Below, in pieces: positions 16,355 through 26,293 of a stretch of 64,000 nucleotides of DNA (positions are counted from its first letter, which is position 1; every line of letters begins with the position of its first letter). The position numbers and the translations under genes were made by a program. This DNA comes from Flavobacterium sp. KACC 22761 (GTDB lineage Bacteria > Bacteroidota > Bacteroidia > Flavobacteriales > Flavobacteriaceae), in assembly GCF_034058155.1 (NCBI RefSeq), contig NZ_CP139148.1, forward strand, positions 2,480,001 to 2,544,000. Direction: 5' to 3'. A model generated the notes under the pieces. The model did no database searches and was not told where the DNA came from. It saw nothing but the letters and a program-made list of their open reading frames with translations.

Positions 16355-17237
16355 TCCGGTTTTGCTTCATCCAACAGTTGATGGTTTAAATATTAAACCT
16401 GATGGCGTTTATGTAGATGTGACTTTTGGCGGAGGCGGACATTCAAAAGAAATTTTGAGACGCTTGGGGCCAAATGGAAAATTGTTTGCTTTTGATCAAG
16501 ACGAAGATGCACTAGCAAATGCATTGCCAGATGAAAGGTTTACTTTAATTAATGAAAATTTTAGATTTATAAAAAGGTTCTTGCGTTTTCATGGTGTTAG
16601 AGGAGTTGATGGAATCTTGGCAGATTTAGGAGTTTCATCACATCAGTTTGATGTTCCTGAAAGAGGTTTCTCAACAAGATTTGATGCCGAACTTGATATG
16701 CGGATGAGTCAAAAAAATGATTTGAATGCTTATCGGGTGGTTAACGAATATGAAGAACAGGATTTACGTCGTGTTTTTTTTGATTATGGGGAGTTGAAAA
16801 ACGCGCCAGCTTTAGCCAGAACAATTGTTGAAGCGAGAAGAGATTATCCTATCAAAACAACTGATGAGCTTAAAGAGGTCTTGAAAAAATATTTGCCAGA
16901 AAAGGTTCGAAACAAAGTATTGGCTCAGATTTATCAAGCAATCAGAATTGAGGTGAATCAAGAAATGGACGTTCTGAAAGAATTTATTGAGCAGTCATTA
17001 GAAATTTTGAATCCGGGCGGAAGGCTTTCAGTAATCTCATATCATTCTTTAGAAGATCGATTGGTAAAAAGATTCATTAAAAACGGAATGTTTGAAGGCG
17101 AGCCAGAACGTGATTTTTACGGAAATTTTTCCGTTCCGTTTAAGACCATCGGAAAATTGATTGTTCCAGATGACGCTGAAATCAAAATCAACAATAGAGC
17201 AAGAAGTGCAAAATTGAGAATTGCTGAAAAGATATAA
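16329..17237 (+). CDS. rsmH: 16S rRNA (cytosine1402-N4)-methyltransferase RsmH
   Basis: 302 aa SAM-dependent enzyme that modifies C1402 in the ribosomal P site. The motif I is VYVDVTFGGGGHS (about 27-39), followed by FAFDQDEDAL, and then GILADLGVSSHQFD with the family NPPY-like replacement. The C-terminal SYHSLEDRLVKRF motif is diagnostic. The ATG at 16329 overlaps mraZ; a second ATG at 16341 is also possible. The conserved mraZ-rsmH order heads the division cluster. Confidence 0.95.
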   Translation: MTTTMEYHNPVLLHPTVDGLNIKPDGVYVDVTFGGGGHSKEILRRLGPNGKLFAFDQDEDALANALPDERFTLINENFRFIKRFLRFHGVRGVDGILADLGVSSHQFDVPERGFSTRFDAELDMRMSQKNDLNAYRVVNEYEEQDLRRVFFDYGELKNAPALARTIVEARRDYPIKTTDELKEVLKKYLPEKVRNKVLAQIYQAIRIEVNQEMDVLKEFIEQSLEILNPGGRLSVISYHSLEDRLVKRFIKNGMFEGEPERDFYGNFSVPFKTIGKLIVPDDAEIKINNRARSAKLRIAEKI

Positions 17238-17250
17238 TATATAGGTAGAA

Positions 17251-17598
17251 ATGAAAAGTGGAGTATTTGGCATATTAAAAGCAAGATTCTTGATCAATGA
17301 CGACGCAATTAAAAACTGGCGTTTCATTGTTTTCATCATTTTGTTGGCCATTTTGATGATTGCAAATACACAGCGATACGAACAAAAGGTTTTTGAAATT
17401 GCAAAACTGAATAATGAAGTAAAAGAATTGAGATCAGAATTTGTAGATCGACGTTCAGAATTGATGAAATTAAAAATGGAATCAACGATTTCGGATAAAA
17501 TGCTTGAAAAACAGATTTTTCCGTCAACGGTTCCTCCAATAAAAATAGAAGTTAAAAAAGAAGAAGAAAAAAGTTTCTTTAAAAGAATATGGCAGTAG
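17251..17598 (+). CDS. ftsL: cell division protein FtsL-like
   Basis: 115 aa. One membrane helix (about residues 24-42, WRFIVFIILLAILMIANTQR) is followed by a leucine-rich coiled coil (about 45-95) and a basic tail. Size, topology and location between rsmH and ftsI identify it as the FtsL equivalent, which joins FtsB and FtsQ at the septum. Sequence identity with E. coli FtsL would be low. It overlaps the start of the next gene by ten bases, so the two are coupled. Assignment is mainly positional. Confidence 0.8.
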   Translation: MKSGVFGILKARFLINDDAIKNWRFIVFIILLAILMIANTQRYEQKVFEIAKLNNEVKELRSEFVDRRSELMKLKMESTISDKMLEKQIFPSTVPPIKIEVKKEEEKSFFKRIWQ

Positions 17599-19595
17599 AC
17601 GATAAACATATATCCTACAGAATTTACCTCGTAGCAGTTTTCATCTTTTTGATGGCAATTGCTATTGTTGTTAAATTGACCAATATTCAATGGGTTCAAG
17701 GTGATCATTACAGGCAATTGGCAAAACAGCGAACGGTCAGAAATTTTGTGATTCCAGCAAACAAAGGAAATATTTATTCGGCTGACGGAAGTTTATTGGC
17801 AACATCAATCCCGAATTATGAAATTCGTTTTGATGCAAAAGCACCAAAACAAGAAACTTTCGAAAAATATGTAAAGCAATTATCAGATTCATTAGCTACG
17901 GTTTTAGACAGGCCAGCAGGTTATTACGAACAGGAACTGAGAAAGGCGAGAGCAAATAAAAATCGTTATTATTTGATTGCTCGCAATTTAAGTTATACGG
18001 ATTATGTGAAAATTAAAGGATTTCCATTATTTAAGTTAGGAGCTTTCAAAGGCGGAATCATAATTGAGCAAGAAACGGTTAGAAAACACCCAATTGGAAA
18101 AATTGCGGAAAGAACTATTGGTTATGATCGAATAGATCCAGCGACAGGAATTGAAGTTGGAAAAGGAATTGAATGGGCTTTTAAAAGCTATTTGAACGGA
18201 AAAGATGGGAAAATCTTAAAGCAGAAAATAGCAAAAGGTCAATGGAAACCAATCCGCGACGTAAACGAAGTGGATCCAATTGATGGTTACGACGTGATTT
18301 CGACTATAGATGTATTTATTCAGGATATTGCACATCACGCTTTGTTGAAGCAACTTCAGGATTACGAAGCAGACCATGGTTGTGTTGTTGTGATGGAAAC
18401 AGAAACGGGTTATATAAAAGCAATTTCTAATTTAGGGAGAAGTGAAGATGGATCGTATACAGAAACTGTGAACTACGCGGTAGCAGAATCTCACGAACCG
18501 GGATCGACTTTTAAGCTGGTTGATTTAATGGCGATATTAGAAGATAAAGTAGCTGATACCAGTACGGTTTATGACAGTCACAATGGTGTTGTCAAATATT
18601 ATGGAAGATCTGTACGTGATTCACATCATGGAGGTTATGGAAAGATTTCATTAGCGCGTGGATTTGAGCTTTCGTCTAATACTGTAATGGTTCAGGCAGT
18701 TTACGATAATTATAAAAGTAATCCGTCAAAATTTGTAAATCATATTAAAAGTTTTGGTTTAGATAAACCTTTAGGATTGCATTTTAAAGGAGAAGGAAGA
18801 CCAATTATTCCTCATCCTGGAGATAAAATCTGGTCGGGAATTTCACTTCCGTGGATGGCTTTTGGGTATTCAGTTTCGGTTACTCCAATGCAGACATTGG
18901 CATTTTATAATTCGGTTGCAAATAATGGTGTAATGGTAAGACCGCAATTTGTTTCAGAAATTAAAGAATGGAATAAAACGATTAAAAAATTCGATACAGA
19001 GGTAATTAATTCAAAGATTTGTTCAGATGAAACGCTTAAAAAAGTAAGAGCAGTTTTAGGAAACGTGGTGAAAAAAGGAACAGCTTCTAAGCTTTATTCC
19101 AAAGATTTTCCAATGGCGGGAAAAACGGGAACGGCCATGGTTAATTATAATAAAGCAGGAAGAGAAGGAATGTATTATGCATCCTCTTTTGTAGGGTATT
19201 TTCCAGCCGATCATCCAAAATATTCTTGTATTGTGGTAGTACATAAGCCAAATACAGCTAAAAATAATTATTACGGAGCAGACGTTGCGGGGCCAGTTTT
19301 TAAAAGAATCGCTCAAAAGATTTTTACAGATGCGCCTTCGACAAATAAAATAAAACAACTCGATTCAAGAGTGCCAAAACAAGACAGCAGCTACGATAAG
19401 TACACAGCTGAAGCAAATAAAAAAACAAATGTAATTCCGAATTTAAAAGGAATGCCAGGAATGGATGCAATTGCTTTGCTTGAAAATTTAGGTTTGAAAG
19501 TAAAAGTAAATGGAATTGGAAAAGTGAAGAATCAATCGATTCAAGCGGGTCAAAATATTAGCAAGAACGCAACAATTGTATTAGAATTATCGTGA
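17589..19595 (+). CDS. ftsI: division-specific transpeptidase, PBP2/FtsI class, with PASTA domain
   Basis: 668 aa. One N-terminal membrane helix (about 11-30), a dimerisation domain with RGNIYSADGSLLA-type motif (here KGNIYSADGSLLAT), and a transpeptidase domain with Ser306 in STFK, SSN at 362-364 and KTGTA at 512-516. A single PASTA domain ends the chain (about residues 605-668, NVIPNLKGMPGMDAIALLEN, LGLKVKVNGIGKV), as in other Bacteroidetes and Firmicutes relatives. It crosslinks septal peptidoglycan together with FtsW. The last four bases overlap the GTG of murE. Confidence 0.93.
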   Translation: MAVDDKHISYRIYLVAVFIFLMAIAIVVKLTNIQWVQGDHYRQLAKQRTVRNFVIPANKGNIYSADGSLLATSIPNYEIRFDAKAPKQETFEKYVKQLSDSLATVLDRPAGYYEQELRKARANKNRYYLIARNLSYTDYVKIKGFPLFKLGAFKGGIIIEQETVRKHPIGKIAERTIGYDRIDPATGIEVGKGIEWAFKSYLNGKDGKILKQKIAKGQWKPIRDVNEVDPIDGYDVISTIDVFIQDIAHHALLKQLQDYEADHGCVVVMETETGYIKAISNLGRSEDGSYTETVNYAVAESHEPGSTFKLVDLMAILEDKVADTSTVYDSHNGVVKYYGRSVRDSHHGGYGKISLARGFELSSNTVMVQAVYDNYKSNPSKFVNHIKSFGLDKPLGLHFKGEGRPIIPHPGDKIWSGISLPWMAFGYSVSVTPMQTLAFYNSVANNGVMVRPQFVSEIKEWNKTIKKFDTEVINSKICSDETLKKVRAVLGNVVKKGTASKLYSKDFPMAGKTGTAMVNYNKAGREGMYYASSFVGYFPADHPKYSCIVVVHKPNTAKNNYYGADVAGPVFKRIAQKIFTDAPSTNKIKQLDSRVPKQDSSYDKYTAEANKKTNVIPNLKGMPGMDAIALLENLGLKVKVNGIGKVKNQSIQAGQNISKNATIVLELS

Positions 19596-21055
19596 AAGTA
19601 TTAAAAGACATATTATATAAAGTAGCTATTGAATCTGTAAAAGGCTCAACGGATGTTGCTATTCAGAAAATCGAATTTGATTCGCGCAAAGTAGAGGCAA
19701 ATGATATTTTTGTGGCAATTCGCGGTTCACTTTCAGATGGACATGATTACATCGAAAAAGCAATTCAGCTTGGAGCAAAAGCAGTTATTTGCGATACATT
19801 TCCAGTAAATGTTGCTAATGATGTGACTTATATTCAGGTAAAAGATACCAATGCTGCGTTGGCTTTTATGGCGGCTAATTATTTTGGAGATCCATCTGCA
19901 AAACTAAAATTAGTTGGCGTGACGGGCACAAACGGTAAAACAACAATTGCTTCATTATTGTTCCAGTTGTTCAAAAAAGCAGGTTTTAAAGTTGGTTTGC
20001 TTTCAACTGTAAAAATTATGGTTGATGAAACAGAATATCCAGCTACGCATACAACTCCAGATTCAATTACGATAAATCATTTTTTAAATGAAATGATTGA
20101 AGCAGGAGTGACGCATTGTTTTATGGAAGTGAGTTCGCATGGAATTCATCAAAAACGTACTGAAGCTTTGCATTTTGTGGGCGGAATTTTTACGAATCTT
20201 TCGCACGATCACTTAGATTACCATCCAACTTTTGCTGAATACAGAGATGTGAAAAAATCATTTTTTGATTCGCTTCCAAAATCGGCTTTTGTTTTATCAA
20301 ACATTGACGATAAAAACGGATCGGTAATGTTGCAAAATACTGTAGCTAAAAAACTGACTTACGCATTAAAATCTTATGCAGATTATAGAGCACAGATTTT
20401 AGAAAGCCAATTATCTGGTTTGTTGTTGAAAATTAATGATAATGAAGTTTGGGTAAAACTAATTGGTACTTTCAACGCATACAATGTTTTAGCAATTTAT
20501 GGAACAGCTGTAGAATTGGGAATTGATAGTCTTGAGGCGTTGCGATTATTGTCTGATTTAGAGAGTGTTTCGGGTCGTTTTCAATATATTGTTTCAAATG
20601 AAAAGATAACGGCGGTAGTTGATTATGCACACACGCCAGATGCGCTTGAGAATGTTTTGAAAACGATAAACGACATTCGTACAAAAAACGAACAGTTAAT
20701 CACTGTTGTGGGTTGTGGCGGAAATAGAGATAAAACAAAAAGGCCAGTGATGGCAAAAAGCGCTTCAGAATTGAGTGATAAAGCTATTTTAACTTCTGAT
20801 AATCCAAGAAACGAAGATCCTGAAGTGATTTTAGATGAAATGGAGGCAGGAGTTGAAGGGCAAAACTATAAGAAGATTCTAAGAATTACGGACAGAAAAC
20901 AAGCGATAAAAACCGCTTGTCAATTGGCTCAGCCAAATGATATTATTCTTATTGCAGGAAAAGGGCACGAGACTTATCAAGAGATAAACGGTGTTCGCCA
21001 TCATTTTGATGATATGGAAACTGTAAAAGAAATTTTAGAACAACTAAATAAATAA
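19592..21055 (+). CDS. murE: UDP-MurNAc-tripeptide synthetase MurE
   Basis: 487 aa with a GTG start overlapping ftsI (GTGA). Adds the third residue of the peptidoglycan stem peptide. ATP-binding loop GVTGTNGKTTIASLL (about 109-123), the central domain with YAHTPDALENVL, and the DNPRNEDP motif (about 407), which in MurE indicates meso-diaminopimelate as the substrate. The length is normal. The final stop is followed by a spacer with TTGGAATTT repeats before mraY. Confidence 0.95.
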   Translation: MKVLKDILYKVAIESVKGSTDVAIQKIEFDSRKVEANDIFVAIRGSLSDGHDYIEKAIQLGAKAVICDTFPVNVANDVTYIQVKDTNAALAFMAANYFGDPSAKLKLVGVTGTNGKTTIASLLFQLFKKAGFKVGLLSTVKIMVDETEYPATHTTPDSITINHFLNEMIEAGVTHCFMEVSSHGIHQKRTEALHFVGGIFTNLSHDHLDYHPTFAEYRDVKKSFFDSLPKSAFVLSNIDDKNGSVMLQNTVAKKLTYALKSYADYRAQILESQLSGLLLKINDNEVWVKLIGTFNAYNVLAIYGTAVELGIDSLEALRLLSDLESVSGRFQYIVSNEKITAVVDYAHTPDALENVLKTINDIRTKNEQLITVVGCGGNRDKTKRPVMAKSASELSDKAILTSDNPRNEDPEVILDEMEAGVEGQNYKKILRITDRKQAIKTACQLAQPNDIILIAGKGHETYQEINGVRHHFDDMETVKEILEQLNK

Positions 21056-21063
21056 TAAAAGAA

Positions 21064-21120
21064 CAAATTCCAAAAACCGATTTACAGTTGGAATTTGGAA
21101 TTTCAAAATTGGAATTTCAA
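21064..21120. repeat. TTGGAATTTGGAATTT repeat in the murE-mraY spacer
   Basis: ATTCCAAAA, then TTGGAATTTGGAATTTC and TTGGAATTTC in tandem, partly palindromic. It is the same word family as the gldC and engB terminators, but without a clear T-run. Confidence 0.55.
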
Positions 21121-21133
21121 AAAATAAGAAAAT

Positions 21134-22366
21134 ATGCTATACTATTTATTTGAATATTTTGACAAAACATTAGATATACCAGGAACAGGAGTTTTTCAGT
21201 ATATCACTTTCAGATCGGCTTTGGCTTTAATGCTTTCGTTGCTTTTGTCTACGATTTACGGAAAAAGAATTATCAACTTTTTGCGTCGTCAGCAAGTAGG
21301 AGAAACGGTTCGCGAGCTTGGTCTTCAAGGACAAAATGAAAAAGCGGGAACACCAACAATGGGAGGTCTGATTATCATTTTTGCAACTCTTGTGCCTGTT
21401 TTGTTATTCGCTCGTTTGCATAATATTTATATCGTATTGCTTATTGTGACTACACTTTGGATGGGAACAATCGGCTTTATTGATGATTATATCAAAATAT
21501 TCAAAAAAGATAAAGAAGGTCTTAAAGGAATTTTCAAAGTAATTGGTCAAGTTGGTTTGGGAGTAATCGTAGGTGCTGTTCTTTATTTTAATCCAGCAGT
21601 TACAGTTCGTACAGATACAGGAAGAACAGATGTTTTTAAAGCATCGCAAAATACAACCATTGTTTTGCCGGCTCCTGTTGAAGAAAAATCAACTGCTACT
21701 ACAATTCCTTTTGTAAAAAACAACGAATTTGATTATGCCGAATTATTAGCTTGGACAGGAGATGGATATGAAAAATGGGCTTGGTTGATTTTTATTCCGG
21801 TTGTGATTTTTATTATCACAGCGGTTTCTAACGGAGCAAATTTAACTGATGGAATCGATGGTCTCGCCGCCGGAACCTCCGCTGTTTCTGTACTCGCGCT
21901 CGGGATATTTACATTCGTTTCAGGGAATATTATTTTTTCTAATTATCTGAATATTATGTACATACCAAATTCAGGAGAAATGACGGTTTTTATATCCGCT
22001 TTTGTGGGTGCATTGATTGGATTCCTTTGGTACAATTCTTATCCGGCATCTGTTTTTATGGGAGATACAGGAAGTTTGACAATTGGCGGAATTATAGCGG
22101 TTTTAGCGATTGCAGTTCGTAAAGAATTATTGATTCCATTATTATGCGGAATCTTTTTAGTGGAGAATTTCTCAGTGGTTTTACAAGTGAGTTATTTCAA
22201 ATTTACTAAAAAGAGATATGGCGAAGGACGTAGAATTTTCTTGATGTCGCCTCTTCATCATCATTATCAGAAAAAAGGATATCACGAAAGTAAAATTGTA
22301 ACCAGATTCTGGGTTGTTGCCATCATGTTAGCTATTTTATCAATTGTTACTTTAAAATTAAGATAG
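21134..22366 (+). CDS. mraY: phospho-N-acetylmuramoyl-pentapeptide-transferase MraY
   Basis: 410 aa, longer than the E. coli enzyme (360) because of an inserted extracytoplasmic segment at about 155-210 with Thr/Asp/Lys-rich sequence. Transfers phospho-MurNAc-pentapeptide to undecaprenyl phosphate (lipid I). Around ten membrane helices are visible. Catalytic Asp residues lie in the [18 protein letters not shown] and [15 protein letters not shown] motifs, followed by FMGDTGSL and [20 protein letters not shown]. The stop immediately precedes the murD ATG. Confidence 0.95.
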   Translation: MLYYLFEYFDKTLDIPGTGVFQYITFRSALALMLSLLLSTIYGKRIINFLRRQQVGETVRELGLQGQNEKAGTPTMGGLIIIFATLVPVLLFARLHNIYIVLLIVTTLWMGTIGFIDDYIKIFKKDKEGLKGIFKVIGQVGLGVIVGAVLYFNPAVTVRTDTGRTDVFKASQNTTIVLPAPVEEKSTATTIPFVKNNEFDYAELLAWTGDGYEKWAWLIFIPVVIFIITAVSNGANLTDGIDGLAAGTSAVSVLALGIFTFVSGNIIFSNYLNIMYIPNSGEMTVFISAFVGALIGFLWYNSYPASVFMGDTGSLTIGGIIAVLAIAVRKELLIPLLCGIFLVENFSVVLQVSYFKFTKKRYGEGRRIFLMSPLHHHYQKKGYHESKIVTRFWVVAIMLAILSIVTLKLR

Positions 22367-23698
22367 ATGAGGCTGGTTGTGCTTGGAGGAGGAGAAAGTG
22401 GTGTGGGGACCGCCATTCTCGGAAAGAAAAAAGGATACGATGTTTTTGTATCTGATTTCGGAAAGATAAAAGAGAGTTATAAAGAAGTTCTTATCATTAA
22501 TAAAATTGCTTGGGAAGAAGAACAGCATACAGAAGATTTAATTCTGAACGCTGATGTCGTGATGAAAAGCCCTGGAATTCCTGAGAAATCGCCAATAGTA
22601 AAAAAGCTGATTGCGGCCGGAGTAAAAGTGATTTCGGAAATTGAATTTGCAAAGCCTTTTACAGAAGCGCTTACAGTTGGAATTACCGGAAGCAATGGTA
22701 AAACTACAACAACAATGCTGACGTACCATTTACTGAAATCGGCTGGATTGAATGTAGGATTGGGAGGTAATATTGGAAAAAGCTTTGCTTGGCAAGTTGC
22801 CGAAAATAAATTTGATGCATACGTTCTTGAATTAAGCAGTTTTCAGCTTGATGGAATCATAGATTACAGGCCAGATATTGCCATAATTACGAATATCAGT
22901 CCGGATCATCTCGATCGATATGAATATAAATATGAAAATTATATCAATTCGAAATTCCGAATAACGATGAATCAGACTGAAAGTGATTATCTGATTTATG
23001 ATGCCGATGATGAAGCAAGCACAGAATGGTTAAAAAATAATACAACAAAAGCGAAATTAATTCCTTTTTCATTGACTAAAAATCTTAAAGAAGGAGCTTC
23101 TATAAATAACAACAAAATGGAAATAAAGATCAACCAAGAAGAGTTTACAATGGATACAGAACACATTGCGTTAGAAGGAAAACATAATATGAAAAATGCA
23201 ATGGCAGCAAGCTCTGTAGCAAAATTGATGCAAATTAGAAATGCAACAATTCGTGAAAGTCTATCTAATTTCCAAGGTGTTGAGCACCGTTTAGAAAAGG
23301 TATTAAAAATTCAGAATGTACAATATATCAACGATTCAAAAGCAACAAACGTTAACGCTACTTTCTTTGCTTTAGACAGTATGAATGTGCCAACAGTTTG
23401 GATTGTGGGAGGAGTTGATAAAGGAAACGATTACAACGAATTAATGTCGTTAGTTCGTGAGAAAGTTAAAGCGATTATCTGTTTAGGAATTGACAACAGA
23501 AAAATTATCGAAGCTTTCGGAAACGTTGTTGATATTATGGTTGAAGTGAATAATATGAATGATGCAGTGAAAACTGCCCAAAGATTAACAGAAAAAGGTG
23601 ACGCTGTTTTATTATCTCCAGCTTGCGCAAGTTTCGATTTATTCGAAAATTATGAAGATAGAGGAAAGCAATTTAAGCAAGCAGTTCACAATCTGTAA
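22367..23698 (+). CDS. murD: UDP-MurNAc-L-alanine:D-glutamate ligase MurD
   Basis: 443 aa. Adds D-Glu to UDP-MurNAc-L-Ala. A Rossmann-like N-domain (LVVLGGGESGVGTAILGKKK) precedes the ATP loop GITGSNGKTTTTM (about 105-117), ITNISPDHLDRY, and the C-domain with SKATNVNATFFAL and LLSPACASFDLFENYEDRGKQ. Starts directly after the mraY stop, so coupling is likely. The next spacer carries the repeat word TTTCAAGTTTC. Confidence 0.95.
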   Translation: MRLVVLGGGESGVGTAILGKKKGYDVFVSDFGKIKESYKEVLIINKIAWEEEQHTEDLILNADVVMKSPGIPEKSPIVKKLIAAGVKVISEIEFAKPFTEALTVGITGSNGKTTTTMLTYHLLKSAGLNVGLGGNIGKSFAWQVAENKFDAYVLELSSFQLDGIIDYRPDIAIITNISPDHLDRYEYKYENYINSKFRITMNQTESDYLIYDADDEASTEWLKNNTTKAKLIPFSLTKNLKEGASINNNKMEIKINQEEFTMDTEHIALEGKHNMKNAMAASSVAKLMQIRNATIRESLSNFQGVEHRLEKVLKIQNVQYINDSKATNVNATFFALDSMNVPTVWIVGGVDKGNDYNELMSLVREKVKAIICLGIDNRKIIEAFGNVVDIMVEVNNMNDAVKTAQRLTEKGDAVLLSPACASFDLFENYEDRGKQFKQAVHNL

Positions 23699-23703
23699 AA
23701 ATG

Positions 23704-23768
23704 GTTTCAGGTTTCAAGTTTCACGTTAGGAGAAACTTGAAACTTGAAACAAAGAAAATCTGAAACAA
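23704..23768. repeat. GTTTCAAGTTTC palindrome in the murD-ftsW spacer
   Basis: GGTTTCAAGTTTC on the left and GAAACTTGAAACTTGAAAC on the right form an inverted repeat around CACGTTAGG. It has no T-run and lies inside an apparent operon, so it is more likely a dispersed repeat or mRNA hairpin than a terminator. Similar words occur near 53006-53030. Confidence 0.5.
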
Positions 23769-23775
23769 AATTAAA

Positions 23776-25086
23776 ATGAAAGAACTAGTAAACAAACTAA
23801 AAGGAGATAGAGTAATATGGTCATTCGTGGCTTTATTAGCGCTGTTTTCGTTTATGCCTGTTTTTAGTGCAAGTAGTAATTTGGCATATATAGGGCACGG
23901 AACTGGAAATACGTTGGGGTATTTGCTGAAACATTTAGCGCATGTATGCATTGGTTTCTTGATTATATATTGGGTTCACAGAGTGCCATATCATTATTTC
24001 AGAGCTATTTCTAAAATTGCTTTGCCAATAGTTTGGTTCTTATTGCTTTATACATTGTTAAAAGGAACAGTTATTGCCGGAGCAAATGCGAGCCGTTGGA
24101 TTCAGGTGCCGTTTATCGGAATTACATTCCAAACTTCGACATTGGCTTCGATTGTTTTGTTCATTTTCGTAGCGCGTTATTTGTCAAAAACCAAAGAAGA
24201 AAACGAACCTTTTCAAGTGTCGTTTATACAGCTTTGGATTCCAGTATTTATTACATTGGCATTGATTTTACCTGCTAACTTTTCGACCACAGCGTTAATT
24301 TTTGCAATGGTTTTAATGCTTACGTTCATTGGGAAATATCCATTAAAACATATCGGAATTATCATAGGTTCAGGAGTTGCTATGTTGGCATTTTTCCTTT
24401 TAGTTGCAAAAGCTTTTCCGGATTCAAGATTTTTCAGCAGGGTTTCAACTTGGGAAAGTCGTATTATGAACTTTACCACTGATAAACCTGACGAAGACGA
24501 TTATCAGATCGAAAAGGCGAAAATTGCAATTGCATCTGGAAGACTCGGCGGATTAGGTCCTGGAAAAAGTGTTCAGAAAAACTTCCTGCCACAATCTTCT
24601 TCAGATTTTATTTATGCCATTATTGTTGAAGAATACGGACTTGTTGGCGGAGTTGCAATAGTGATTTTGTATTTATTGCTTTTGTTCCGATTTGTGATCG
24701 CGTCACACAAAGCCAATACATTGTTTGGAAAACTTGTCGTCGTTGGTCTCGGTTTCCCGATGATATTTCAGGCGATGATCAATATGGCGGTTGCAGTTGA
24801 GTTATTGCCGGTCACAGGGCAGACATTACCACTGATAAGTTCAGGAGGAAGTTCGATTTGGATGACTTGTTTAGGACTTGGAATCATCATAAGCGTTACG
24901 AAAAAAGAAGAAGAAATAGCTGAAGAAAAAGAAGAGAAAGAACGACGAAAAGAAGCACTTCAAAGATTAATAGATAAAGAATTAGCAGAAGAAGATTTGC
25001 CAGCTGACGAAATTTATGAAGAAGAGGCAATGTATTCAATCGAAGACAATTCAAGAAATCCGATGAATGCGGTTTTAAACAGATAA
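23776..25086 (+). CDS. ftsW: septal peptidoglycan glycosyltransferase FtsW
   Basis: 436 aa SEDS protein that polymerises lipid II at the septum with FtsI. About ten membrane helices. Typical sequence: GTVIAGANASRWIQVPFIGI, the PDEDDYQIEKAKIAIASGRL loop with its conserved GGLGPGKSVQKNFLPQSSSD, EEYGLVGGVAI and the Ser/Gly-rich SSGGSSIWM. A charged C-terminal tail of about 60 residues (residues 375-436, Glu/Lys-rich) extends past the last helix. Lies in the usual place between murD and murG. Confidence 0.95.
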   Translation: MKELVNKLKGDRVIWSFVALLALFSFMPVFSASSNLAYIGHGTGNTLGYLLKHLAHVCIGFLIIYWVHRVPYHYFRAISKIALPIVWFLLLYTLLKGTVIAGANASRWIQVPFIGITFQTSTLASIVLFIFVARYLSKTKEENEPFQVSFIQLWIPVFITLALILPANFSTTALIFAMVLMLTFIGKYPLKHIGIIIGSGVAMLAFFLLVAKAFPDSRFFSRVSTWESRIMNFTTDKPDEDDYQIEKAKIAIASGRLGGLGPGKSVQKNFLPQSSSDFIYAIIVEEYGLVGGVAIVILYLLLLFRFVIASHKANTLFGKLVVVGLGFPMIFQAMINMAVAVELLPVTGQTLPLISSGGSSIWMTCLGLGIIISVTKKEEEIAEEKEEKERRKEALQRLIDKELAEEDLPADEIYEEEAMYSIEDNSRNPMNAVLNR

Positions 25087-25131
25087 GATTAAAATATAAT
25101 ATTTTTTTTAAAAGTTGTAATTTTTAGAGAG

Positions 25132-26220
25132 ATGACAAAGTATAAATTCATACTTAGCGGAGGAGGAACAGGAGGACACATTTATCCTGCGATTGCGATT
25201 GCAAATGAATTAAAATTACAATTTCCTGATGCCGAATTTCTTTTTGTGGGTGCCAAAGATAAAATGGAAATGCAAAAAGTGCCCCAGGCAGGTTACGAGA
25301 TAAAAGGTCTTTGGATTGCTGGATTACAGCGCAAATTGACTTTACAAAATATGATGTTTCCGCTAAAATTGGCGACAAGTTTATTGGAATCAAGAAAAAT
25401 CATTAAAAAATTCAAACCAAATGTAGTAATTGGAACTGGCGGATTTGCAAGTGGTCCATTATTACAAGCGGCAGGATCAGCGGGAATTCCGACAGTTATT
25501 CAGGAACAGAATTCTTTTCCGGGGATAACCAATAAATTGTTGAGTAAAAAAGCAAATGCCATTTGTGTAGCTTATGACAATTTAGAAAGATTTTTTCCAG
25601 CTGATAAAATTGTTTTGACTGGAAATCCAGTACGTCAGGATTTAATTGATATTGAAAGTAAACGCAATGAAGCTATTGCTTTTTATGGCTTAGATCCAAA
25701 TAAAAAAACATTACTGGTTTTAGGCGGAAGTTTAGGTGCCAGAAGAATCAATCAGTTAATTGAAAAAGAATTGCAAAATTTCCTTTCGCAAGATGTTCAG
25801 ATTATCTGGCAATGTGGAAAGTTGTATTTTGAAGATTATAAAAAATACAATCAACCAAATGTAAAAGTGGTTGATTTCATTGAAAGAATGGATTTTGTTT
25901 ACGCAGCATCAGATGTGATTATTTCACGAGCAGGAGCTTCATCTGTATCAGAATTATGCATTGTTGGAAAACCAGTAATTTTTATTCCGTCGCCTAATGT
26001 AGCTGAGGATCATCAAACTAAAAATGCACAAGCAATCGTAGATGCAAAAGGTGCGATTTTGTTGAAAGAATCAGAATTAGACAGCGAATTTAGTATTGTT
26101 TTTGAAGCGTTGTTAAAAGATGAAGGGAAACAAAAACAATTGAGTGATAACATTAAAAAACTTGCAAAACCGAAAGCTACACAAGACATCGTGGCTGAAA
26201 TTGTGAAGTTAATTAAATAG
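25132..26220 (+). CDS. murG: UDP-GlcNAc:lipid I GlcNAc transferase MurG
   Basis: 362 aa GT28 enzyme that makes lipid II on the inner face of the membrane. The donor/acceptor motifs are present: [19 protein letters not shown] at the N-terminus, [24 protein letters not shown], and [11 protein letters not shown] and [12 protein letters not shown] in the C-domain. Normal length. Followed by a 73-base spacer with repeated CAAAAGTT/AACTTTTG words and then murC. Confidence 0.96.
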   Translation: MTKYKFILSGGGTGGHIYPAIAIANELKLQFPDAEFLFVGAKDKMEMQKVPQAGYEIKGLWIAGLQRKLTLQNMMFPLKLATSLLESRKIIKKFKPNVVIGTGGFASGPLLQAAGSAGIPTVIQEQNSFPGITNKLLSKKANAICVAYDNLERFFPADKIVLTGNPVRQDLIDIESKRNEAIAFYGLDPNKKTLLVLGGSLGARRINQLIEKELQNFLSQDVQIIWQCGKLYFEDYKKYNQPNVKVVDFIERMDFVYAASDVIISRAGASSVSELCIVGKPVIFIPSPNVAEDHQTKNAQAIVDAKGAILLKESELDSEFSIVFEALLKDEGKQKQLSDNIKKLAKPKATQDIVAEIVKLIK

Positions 26221-26293
26221 GAGTTGTCAAAAGTTAAAGATGCAAAGTGCGCGACTTTAAAAACTTTTGACTTTAAGACATTAAGACTGAATT

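Noticed and set aside
23704..23768. Terminator between murD and ftsW
   Set aside because: The inverted repeat has no T-run and lies within a co-directional cell-division cluster, so it is more likely a dispersed repeat.
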